Source of the DNA: Psettodes erumei
Taxonomy: Eukaryota; Chordata; Actinopteri; Pleuronectiformes; Psettodidae
Assembly: GCA_016785225.1 (NCBI GenBank)
Contig: JAFBJZ010000656.1
Coordinates: 1,073,001-1,137,000, forward strand
Length of the DNA stretch: 64,000 nucleotides
Direction: 5' to 3'
Of this stretch, positions 12,801-24,400 are shown one piece after another. The notes under the pieces were generated by a model. That model searched no databases and was not told the origin of the DNA. It saw only the letters and a list, made by a program, of their open reading frames with translations. The translations under genes were made by a program, and so were the position numbers. The stretch's first letter is position 1. The number at the start of each line of letters is the position of its first letter.

Positions 12801-15367
12801 ATTGAGATAGATTGCGAAACCTAGAAGAAGAGGTAGAAGGAGGGGGGTTTTTTGGGAGGGGTGGGGGTCAGCCCAGAGTAGACTTGCTGTCAGGCTGCAT
12901 TTGGCTCCAACAGGTGCCATTAATAAGGTTAGGCAACCCGTTTGTAGCCTGACAAGTGAAACCCAAGCCCAAGAGAAAAAGAAGTCATTGACAGCGACTT
13001 GGATGAAAGTATTTTATTTCTTTATTACCAGGTCAGATCTTAACTGGGCAATAAGAGCTTAAAAGGTGACGGGGATATGTCCTCCTCCCCTGAGTGGAAA
13101 CTGAACTGAAGTTTAACAGCTTGTCTTCATAATGCTATATTGCAGTATTTTATTTACTATGTCCCTATTGCTATAATGCTAAACTATATAACAGATGACA
13201 AGTGACTATCTCCCTCACGTCTTAAATTGACAGCTAACAGTGGCTAATGTTAGCTCATGTTCCCTCCATTGGAGTTTGCTGTGTCTGCAGCTCTTTCATG
13301 GAGTGGACATGGAGTTCACATTCTCTGCCTCTTCCTCCGGATGATCTCAGGATTTCCCCAGTATTGATCGTGGCATATTGGTCTTGTCTTCATCTTCGTC
13401 TTGTCACATCCGTTTCTATTTTGCACAAATAACCATAAAAGGGCGTCCGTCTCAAAGCTGCGCAAAGCCATTCAGCTAACTATGACTGACAAGCTGACTG
13501 TATGTTGTTGTGATAGCATGTGTGTGTGTGTGTGGCTGGGGTTCAGGCTGTGTGTTGGAACAGAGAGACAAATTACTTTAGCTTAATTCTCCTCATTTTG
13601 TTTCACAATCCTTAATCAAACTTCTTCTTTTTGGTTTCGTCGCTGCGTGACTTTGGGGTTTCCTAATGGGGACGCACTGATCAGGGTTTTCTGGGGCCGC
13701 TTCCAGCCCTCTGTTTAGTTAACTGTGTGATCATTGTGTCGCTCGCTGATCCGATCACTGGCTGGAGCTATGTGTTTCCCCAGATTCTCTGCTAACAAAG
13801 GCACATCACATGAAGGCACACAGCAGATATGAGGAGTGACACACCAGTATAGGACTGACTTTAGCAGACTGCCTTCCAATCATATCTGTATGTTAATCAG
13901 TTACAGCCCTTATCGAGAAGTCACACTGTTCAATCTATATATGGAAATTCTACTTATAATTAATGGATTGGCCTGGAACAATGGGATTAAATGGGCTGCT
14001 AAGGTATTAGGACTGTAAACGCTTGTTTACTGATGTACAGAAGGTGATCATGTGATCCGCAGTTTGAACGAGGGACAACACGGCCACCGTGCTGTCTTAT
14101 TTATGCTGACTGTAACATGGGACATTAATCAGCCAGTTAAGATCAGTGCGCACCCCCCCCCTACATTTACCGTCCTCTCTGAGAACCCCTCCTCTCCTCT
14201 TATTTCCATATTACAAACTCACTTCCTCCACTGTCTGTTCTCAGCACTAATGAAGCTCTGTAGTGTGCAGACTCCGCAGCGGTGATTGACTCGCCACCCC
14301 GCTCCCTGCTCTCTATAACCAGCTCAAGGACACTTCCAATTAGCATCTGGACTCTGGTGCGCTCGCTTCGGTCCCCAGGCCTATCAGGCTGGCGAGAAGC
14401 CATTTGATTGGGTGTCTCAGGTTTCCAGTACATCATGAACAGACCGACTAGGTGGAGAAAAAGACTCATTTTAATTTCCTCCCTCCCGTCGTTTTTTTTT
14501 TTTTTTTCCTTTCTCTCCTTCTTCTGCAACTCTCATCTCCCGCCTGTCTCTCTGTGAGCTGGCAAAGCCTTTAAACAAAGTTAGATCGGTTCCCCTGTTC
14601 AAACACAATTCATGAATATTAAAAGAACGGAGCAGAGATACGTGTACAGTGCATTTTGGAAAACAATCACGCACTGATAGTTGTCAACGTGACTATCATT
14701 TTTATTCAGATTTGTTATTCACCGTGCACACCTCGTGTCCTCTAACTCAACTGATAAGGAGCTGCTCACAAGGAGCTATCCACCAGTATAACCTCACCAT
14801 AATGCTCTTATCCTGGACAACCTTGATGATTCAATAGCACTTTTTGAACCTGTCTTTCCATTCCAGCACTGTTGTCTTTTAGCGAAGGATAAGACAAAGC
14901 AGTCAGGTCTTGAAGGAAAACGTCTGCGGAAACACCCTTGGAGTGACATTGACAGTGTTTTTTGTAGAAAGGAGCAGCAACTCTTCCCGAACACATTTTT
15001 CTCCGAGTTACAGGAATAATAATCAAGTCTGACATTTTGCAGTCACACACTGTACTCTGTATATATTCGCAGAAGTTCATAGAAGTCAAATAAATAACGT
15101 GATGTACCCTTCTGCCTGTGCCCGCCTCAGGTCGGGGTCGTGCTGCACTACTCGTCTCTGTCGACCATGCTGTGGCTCGGGGTGACAGCAAGGAACATTT
15201 ATAAACAGGTGACCAAGAAGCCTCCACAGAGCCAAGACGGTGACCCGCCTCCGCCCCCGAAACAGCCCCTGTTGAGGTAAGCACAAACGCCCCCGCGACC
15301 CTCCTCAGCCCTGACTGCGTCCAGATGGAACAGCACACAAAAAGCTGTGCATACATTCTGTGCCTGG

Positions 15368-15405
<38 letters not shown>

Positions 15406-18400
15406 CCCGTGTTTTTAATCTCTCCTGCACTGTCATTGCTGCTTGCTGTGTGTGTATCTTCAGAGGCCAAGGACTGGTTCACTGCACAATTATTTGCTTT
15501 CTTTTTTCAATTTTTTTTTTTTTGAGAACATGCCCTGACTTGAGACCTTGAGATGTATGTAAAAGTCACAGGCCTTTTCTGTCATAGCTTGTTTTTATCA
15601 TTTTCACCACTACAGCACGAAAGATACTATGTTTCGGTCAACGTTAATGAAGTGAAGCTTGTGTTCAAAATTGTATTTGTTAGCAACAAAATGTCAAAAT
15701 TCTGCAGGAAAATTCCCTCAGTGATGTTACCAGATACACACAATTATTAGACTGTTGATATCAGTTGTCAAGGTTAAGCTATATATATATATATATATAC
15801 ATTTTGCTGGTCCACTGGTTCCCAACTGAGGGGTCTGACCTCCTTTGAAGATAAACCTGGGTGGTTGTGAGATGATTAATTGAGTAGGAAGAAAAAAGCA
15901 AAGTTGTATTCATTAATTTTCTTACGACTGAATCTTTGCTCTCTTTTTGTTAAATATTGAAGCGTTTTTCCTCCTTGGTCCCTCAAACGTTATTTAAATG
16001 AAACCATCTGAGAAGCTTAAAGGGGAAACCACACTAATGAACTCAGACAGAAGCCCAAAAGCTTTTAAACCACTGGTTTAATCTTTCACATGCAGTGTAT
16101 TGCATACACTTATCATATGTTATTTGAAATCTGAATCATAAAAGAGACAGTTAATATAGCTGTCAAATATAAATGTAGTGGTGTTGAAAGTTCATTTGCA
16201 TGAAACGTAGTGAAGTATAAAGTAGCATAAAAAGGAAATATTCAAAGCAAGTAAAAGCAAGTCATATACATGTATTCAGGTACAGTATTTAAAAACTTAA
16301 ATGTCCTTATTTTTTTGCCATATAAAATTGCTTGCCTTCATTTTTGTAATGACAGCTAAAGTCTTCGTTCAGTCGTACGGGTTTGTTTGCTTAATGTGTC
16401 TCGCCGTTCGTCTCGTCTGCGTGCGAGCGGAGGCGTGCGCACGCCAGCGCCTGTTTTTGAGCGTGTGCATATTTGTGTCTCTGTTGATTTACGCCATCTT
16501 TCGTATTTCTTTCAGGTGTTTGCTGGTTCATGTTTCCTTTAGAGGGCAACAATAGCTTCACACGGATGAGTTATTGCATCGTTTATCTGCAGAGACATCC
16601 ACAGCTAGTTTGCATTCTTTCGAGCCTCTGGCTTTGTTCACACTGTAGTGACATAGCTGTCAGGTCTTCCTGTTTGTGCCGTCTGACTCTCCGTGTGGAT
16701 TTCGCCGACGTTTGCTCATGTTAAGAAATCCCTTTTTTAATCTGAGACACTGTCCCTTCACGAGGGAGGACATTCAGGTTTTGAACGGTAATGATTCCCT
16801 TAATGTGAATTTTGGGCTGATAAATGCCAGAGATTAGTGGAGTCCAGTGAATTCCTTTCAATCAGGCAAATTCCTGAACCGACATTTGAGGCGCTAACTG
16901 CTGCTTAGCAGCGATAACTCTGTCAGAGGGAGCGGCGTAAGACAGACGATCGTTTGTCTAGGGTCTCTGTATAACAGTTTTTGATCAATCATTTCATCAG
17001 CACGCATAGCTCATCATTACCACTCACTCGTGTTTTCCCGTCTCTCCCCACTGATCCTGTCTGGTCCAGCCTTACTATTTTTGGATTCTCTGGGAGTTCA
17101 AAAGCAGTTTAACTGAAGCGATTTAAATAAAGCGTCGGCTGGGTCAGAGGAAGCCTTAGAGAACTGACTAGCAGCTGTTTTAATCTCATCACCATTATTG
17201 CCATCACCATCATGCTCGAGCCCAATGATTCCCAACCAGGGGGGACTTGTACCCAGGAGGCTACTTCTGCTCTCGCTGCCTCTCTACTAATTAGAAAAAA
17301 ATAGAAATTAGGTTTTGATTAAAAAAATATGTCCACATATTACGCTTAGGAGGGGAAGAAAATAAACATCGGAATAGGACTGCAAACTGGAGTGACACTT
17401 TTTGGTAAATTAATAGTCACAGTAAACTAGAGACTGCGTGAAAACTAGCTGTCAAGAGAGCAGGCGAGATGAAAAATACCTAAAGTCTTGGTTCAGCAGT
17501 TGAAATAATAATAATTTATAATTTGAAAGCAAATTAATAATAGTTAGATACAAATAATAAAAAAAAAAAAAATAAATAGAAAATAAAATTATAAGAGACG
17601 TAATGCACATTAGCCAAAAAACACTGAAAACCACTGCTCTTCCCTGACAATGTTTTTTTGTGCTTTTAAATTATTGTAAAACCTCAGATTTTGCAGTTTT
17701 CCCACAGGTCCAGCTACACATTATTGCCTTAACTGGGCCTGTGGTAAATGTTTTGTCTCAGTTATTCTGTTTGAGACTTCCTACTACCCCGTAAGGTAAT
17801 AAGAATGGATGTCAGGAGGAGGAGGAGGAAGGACGAAATAGCGAGCAACTTAAAACAACCTGTGGCATCACCCCAACACTGTCGCTAATTACCTCAGCTC
17901 ACCAGGAGGCTGCTGAGCCAGGAGCTTTATCACATATCTAAATGTACTTAGTCTTTTGACCCATTTAATTTCTGTTTTCTCAGGGACACACACAAGATTG
18001 AATTTCTGCTTCCTTTTTTGTGTTTTTTTTTATTTATTTATTTTTCTCCCCCCACACTCCTTCTCCATTTCATTCCTACCCTGCTTACTCGCGACATTTG
18101 GCACGTTTAAGAGGATCAGCTCTTGGACACACGCGGTGCTCTTCCTTCTGCCGCGAGAAGTTGCTGCGTGAGCCCTTCATGCGCAATCATGACTGCACTG
18201 CAGAGCTGAACTCCAGAAGCTTCAGTGTAGAAATCCTGTTAGGGGGAAAGTCATTTTATCTTGTACACAGGTTTGGAGGGCCGTTTTCTTAAAGCTGTAT
18301 TAAGCAACCAGAATTTTCGTGAACTTTGTGCAATATTTTGAAGAAGATATGGCGCATGACCCCTCACATGGAAATTATTCGAACATGTGGAGTTGCACTG

Positions 18401-21400
18401 GCTATGAACTCTACTGGAAAATCGTACTTGCGTGCTTTTAAACTTGTATGTGGGGTGTTTAAGTGGATTAGTGTGACACATGTAGCACTCACATGGACAT
18501 TTATCACCTGCACCACCTGAAACTAATATCTATAAATGTGCAGTATCATGTGTCTGGCATTATTAAAACTGGAACCTGCTCAATAATACATTCCTGAAGA
18601 GTAGCTGAAAGTCACTGAGGAGAAGGTCCCCATCAGATAAGCATCCCCTCAACCTACAAGCAGCACTTTCCTTGCAAAGCAAATCCTCAGACACCTGCGA
18701 GATTGGGGGGGTGGGGGTGGGGGTGGTGGAGTGTAATATGGAATGTTCTTGAGGCTCTCCCATCATGCACTGCTTGTGAATGAGATAATTTGTCTGGGGG
18801 CAGGCGGAGGGATCGTGTGGCGCGGCAGTCAGGTTGATCCACAGTGATTGACTGTAATGCTCCCAGTCAGACAGGCTCATGCAATGAGACTTAGCAGCTG
18901 GAGACAAATCAATTTCTCCTCTGAGCGCCCCCCCACCCCCCACCCCCACCCCCCGCCCACCCCTCCCTCCCCTCAACCAACCTATTCCCTCCTCGTCTGC
19001 CTCCTTTCCTGCCCCTCCACTCCTCCTGTCAGCATCCGATGGCATATCCAGCAGACCATCACGCTGACCTTTGTCAGAAATGCACCTCACCATGTTGGAC
19101 CGCACACATTAAACACTTCTGTTCATGCTATTCACTGAGAGTCATCCGGTGTGATGGCTGCAGATCACTCCTAAAGCAACACTTCACTTTGAGAGAACAC
19201 TTTCCCTTTTGAGTGTAAAATATCCCAAATCTGCCACAAATGTCACCAAAAGACTTTTTTTTTTTCAAACTTTCAGCATTTTTAACTGCTAAGAGGCAAA
19301 TTCACATGTTAAAAATTACAGTTGAAGAAGCAGAATAAAATTAAAAGTATACCTGTGGCTAGCATTAGTGGCAGACCAGGCATGAACTATGCAGATTCAA
19401 AAAAGCAATGGACTTATGAGGTAGAATACCTCTGAAATCATAAGAGGCCCTTCAGCTCTGAAAAAAAGAATATTAAATTAATATACTAGACTGGTGTATG
19501 AAATGATTCAACATTTTGGTCACCAGAAAAGATTGACACCACTCTCATATCCCTCCATTAAATGTAAGGCTGCAGCTCCTGGCTGGTCCTCTTAGCTGAT
19601 CCCACTGACTGGAGACTTGGAAACAGCCCTGGCTTCGTCCTCTCTGTCCATCTGCCCGGTCAAGATCCGGTTCAGCACATTACTCCCATAAACCACAACA
19701 TGACATTTTTACATTTTTTATCACAGTAAATGTGATAAATCAGCTCATTAGTGAGCTTGAGAGGTGCTAGTGGGTGATTTCAGACACCCCCACAGCTATC
19801 GTAGCTGATTTCCCCTGTTTCCAGCCTTTATGCTGAACTAAGCTCACAAGCTGCTGGTGCTAGGTTCATCCTGTGCAAACGAATAACAAAATATTTTCCA
19901 AAATGTGAAACTGTTGGTTTAAATGAAGCTCAGTTTGTGAATCAAAGGGCATTCAGACATGCAGATTTCATTCTAAGGTGAGTACGTTATTCTTGCATAG
20001 TCCAGTTTTACCCATAAGCCTTTGCCCTGTGGTGGAGCTATATGACCGCCAGTTGTCCCTCGCTGTGCTATGTATATCCTGGAGCGGGTCCAGAGAGAGG
20101 ATGGCACATAGTTGCAAAACAGAGGACAGCGCACAAGCAGAGGGACAAGGATGGGAGGGGAGTCGCACTGGAGCTGCTGGCTAAAAGGCTCTTCAGGGTC
20201 TATTTATATCAGATGATTACTGTTCCTAAACTCACTCAAAAGCACATCTCTGCATACACAGCCATTTCGTCAGAGTTTGAAGGCCTCCTTTGATCGAATG
20301 GCCACACAAATAAAATCTCTGTGTGCAGGATTTGTCTGTGTTCACACAAGAGTGAATATAATGGCAAGAAAGAGGAAGAAAAGAGCACCTTTGTATAAAA
20401 ACAGGGCAGCATGTAGACTGGAATTTGATCATACGTGATATGCTTCTCTTTTTTTTTTTTGCATGTACGCTACATGTGTTGTGTTGGGTGCAGGCCCGGA
20501 GGAAGCACAAGGAGGCTCTCCTGGAGGGGAGAAAGGGGGATGAGGGTTAGTGCTTTAAAATCCACTAGTTCTTCTCATTTATGCTCATCTGGCTGACGGC
20601 TGTGTAAATGGCTTTCTGTTGGAGGAGGGTCCCCCGAGGGAACCGTTCCACTCAGACAGTGACAGGCCAGTAATGCCGCCACCACCAACCCACCCCTCCT
20701 CCAACCAGCCCAGACAAACAACTTGATTGTAATTGAATTTTTTGGGGGGACGGCTGCCGTGTGACAGAGGACAGATTGGGAGAGGGAGAGAGTGACGAGA
20801 TGAGAGGGAGGAAACCGAGGATGAAGATGGAGGAAGATGGAGTGGTGGAAAGGGTGGAGCGCTGACAGAGGTTGAGATTGAACAGGAAGGAAGAGGAAAG
20901 AGCAGCGTGTTTTAGAGGAGAGTGGAAGACAGTGCAGAGGCGGTGAGAGGAGTAAGCATTGTTTCTGCTCCGAGTTCTTAAAGCTCTTTATGTATTTGTT
21001 GTGACACATTCCTGTCTGTTTCCCAGCAAGCATCAAAATATCTTCCTGAAGGAAATGTCACCCTCCAGTTAGGGTGGGGATGCAGCGTTGTGTTAAGATC
21101 AAGCTTTATGAGTTCCTTTCTGTCACTGCTCTGCTGTTTTTTCAGACTGTGTTTCTAATCTCATGTAGCCTTTATTTAAACAGATAATCTGGCTGACAAC
21201 AAGCTCTCTCTTTTGCAAGGGAGACCTTAATTCACACCCCGACGTACCCCGCCACCACATCGCTTTAATTATTAAATCGGTTAATTAATCATTGGTTTAA
21301 TTAATTTCTGAGGACAAACACAACCGTGTTGCCCACACCCAGGCGTAGTTAAAAGCATATGTGCGCCTTAAGGCAGCGTTTAGTCATCAGTCATTACAGA

Positions 21401-24400
21401 TGCACCACAGTAGGGGTTCTGGCCAAAAAAAGAAACCCACAGGGTCATCTCGTCTGAAAGCTGAAACTGATTCAACTTTTGCTGCAGTGCAACAACATTC
21501 TTTTTTGTTGTTCTTTGTAACCATTTTTTTAATTTTCTGCCAATTGTTGCAAGGGTAGATAAAGGGACTGCTATTGTGATAATGTACCAAGTTGTAAAAT
21601 CCTGCCTCATGGCATTATGAACAGTGGTGCAGTGTCTCGGTGGCTGATAAGACTCCTGGATGTACAGCATTACTCAAACTGACCTTCCTACATTACATTG
21701 AATTGTGTCACAGGTGTCCATCCTTGTGCTGTTTAAATGCGGCTCAACTCGTCGGTGCGTTTAGTTTGGAGGGAGGAGATCATTGCTATTCAGGCTGCTC
21801 CAACTTACTTGAAAATGTCGGTTGTTTCCCAGTTCCTCTCTCGCAGGGACCTGCAGTCCACCCGCTGTGAGGAAAATAATAACGAGCTCGCAGATACGAC
21901 CTGAAAATGCGAGGTTTCGCCAGTGCAAGTGAAAAAAAAGTCAGAAACTTCTAATGCTCTGTAAGCCAAACTGAATTTTAAATGTACCAGCCACTTTCTT
22001 TTTAAGTCTCCTGCGCTGTCATGAACAGCAGATGCCACCGCGAGTGCTGACGAGTGCTTACATCGACAGGAAACAGATTTGTTTTCATTGGAGAATTTTA
22101 CACTTTGGTTTGCGGCAAAGAAAACAAACCGTTGGTGTGATGGCACCCGTGGAGCGTGACCACAGACGCGCTGAAAAGCTCGCAGGTTCAGGCATCCGCA
22201 TTCAGATTTTTTGTTTGTGATTGGTTCATGTGGGAATGTGGGGATATCTGACAAATATGTGTATTTCTCAATGCCATGGTTTGTTCCTCAAGTTGGAAAA
22301 AAAAAGTCAGCAGAGGGATTGGGGGTCAGAGCTTCACCCACGGCCCAAGTCTATAATCTTATCTGTCACTTCGCCTGTTTGGATCTTTTGGCGTGTCATA
22401 TTTTGACAGTGTGCTGTTGTAATCCAGATGTGAGCTGCAGGATTTGTAAATGCCTTTTCACTTATTCTCTCTTGCCTCTGTTTGTCCCTCTGTCACCTCG
22501 CAGATTTTATTTAGTCAGCGGCGGAGTGCCCCTCATCATCTGCGGGGTCACGGCAGCCGTCAATATAGACAACTACGGCAGCGGGGAGCAGGCGCCATAG
22601 TAAGTCCTCCATTTGCTTCTGCTCTCAAGGTTAAATTCGTCCGTTTGCACCATTCTCTACACCTCAGCAAAGTGAGGTGGTGTTACTTTTTTTCAGAAAT
22701 AGACCTTGTGTGCGTGTGTGTGTATGCCGACAATATGTGGAGACAGATACATGCACACCTCCACCATTATGCTTTTAATCTCCTTTGGTGGGTGTGCATT
22801 TGAATTCCATCTTCTCCGTTGAGCAAACAGCAACCACTTCGCTGTTCTGTGCTTATATTAAGGCTGTTTGCATTCTGTGTGTACAGGATATGTGGGTGCA
22901 GCAAATTATGAAGCTACAGTTGCCTTTGGATACATGTAAAAACAAATAGTATAGTTTTGTAATGTGAGGATGAATGAAAAGTATTGAGATGCACTGGGTT
23001 TCACGTGTGTTGCAGCTGCTGGATGGCCTGGGAGCCCAGCCTGGGGGCCTTCTATGGCCCCGTGGCCTTCATCGTCTTGGTGACCTGCATCTACTTCCTC
23101 TGCACCTTCATCCAGCTGCGGCGACACCCCGAAAAGAAGTACGAGCTCAAGCAGCTGCCGGAGGAGCAGCAGAGGCTGGCCGCAGTCGACGTGCCGGCCC
23201 ACTGCCACCAGGGGTCCGAGCCCGGCGCTCTGGCGGCCCCGCCCAGCGGGAGCCACTGCCCTGCTGGCTGCCCGGGCGTTCCCATCAACCCCGCGCTCCT
23301 GGCCAATGAGCACTCCTTCAAAGCTCAGCTAAGAACGGCAGCTTTCACCCTTTTCCTGTTCCTCGCCACCTGGACTTTCGGCGCACTGGCCGTGTCGCAG
23401 GGCCACTTCCTGGATATGATCTTCAGCTGCCTCTACGGTGCCTTCTCCGTCACCCTTGGCCTCTTCATCCTCATCCATCACTGTGCCAAACGCGATGACG
23501 TCTGGCATTGCTGGTGTTCCTGTTGTCCCGGACGACAAGCCAATGCCTGCTCTGGCGCCCACGGGCCCGCTCAAGCGCGACCCAAGGTCAACGTGAACGG
23601 AGATACCCCCGGGCATGGCCACGGCCACAGCCACTGCCACCATGACTCGCCATGTCATGGCAAAGCACTGATGAGCTGCAGCCATGGCAGTTTAAGTCAC
23701 TGCAAACACGGCGCCCTCCCATCCTCGCAAAACCACGTGACGTGCCTGGCGCCGGTGACGCCGTGCTGCGCCGCCCTGCACAGCCAGCAGCTGATGGAAG
23801 AGGAGCCGACGGCAACTCACGTACTGCTGCACGCTGACCCCGAGGGTTACAGGCCGGGGATCCAGCTGCACCCCTGCCTAAAGAGCAGCGCCAGGACTAA
23901 AGGCCGCCACTTCAGCCGCCGGTCCGGGGCCGGCGCTTGCGGGGCGGGGAGCGAGAGGGAGTACGCCTATCACATCCCCTCCAGCGTGGACGGAGGCAGC
24001 GTGCACAGCTCACACACTGACAGCCCCCACAGCACACACGAGCGCCACGCCCACATCTGCCCACACCTGGCCCAGGAGGGCCACCACGACGGGCATCACG
24101 CGTGCCACGCTGCGGCGGCCACCACGCACGAGGCCCTGGCGTGCCATAATCACTGCCACAGGCACATCTGCTGTGCCAAGGCAGACCTCCTCCCCTCTCT
24201 GTGCCCGGCAGAGGCCGGCGACACGGGCGTCTTCCTGTGCGGCTGCGGCAAAGTGGCCGAGGAGGAGCCGATCGCGACACATCACCATCTGGAGATGCAC
24301 GCCCCGCGCAGACAATCCTACCCCCAGAACCCACCCAATCAGAATGGGATTCTTAAAGGGGGCCTGCACGAAGGACTCCTGTACACCTCGGACAGCACAG

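Larger units (their letters stand above)
7679..15130 (+). other. ADGRA1 intron 3
   Basis: This 7.45 kb intron has no supported exon. It holds a fish dispersed-repeat fragment (8277-8352), a foldback element (9796-9990), a G-rich stretch at about 12840-12870 and an oligo-T run at about 14492-14508. A GC-richer patch at about 9380-9560 has no recognisable coding signature. Confidence 0.8.
15277..22503 (+). other. ADGRA1 intron 4
   Basis: This 7.2 kb intron has no supported exon. It contains a (TG)n array (15370-15404), an (AT)n run (about 15780-15799), two related dispersed repeats (15811-16080 and 17222-17636), paired G-rich and C-rich arms (18705-18728 and about 18928-18974) and a purine-rich tract (about 20765-20945). 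Confidence 0.8.

Noticed and set aside
14808..15482. 224-codon minus-strand open frame
   Set aside because: It is the antisense of the ADGRA1 TM3 exon plus intron and microsatellite (poly Thr-His run).
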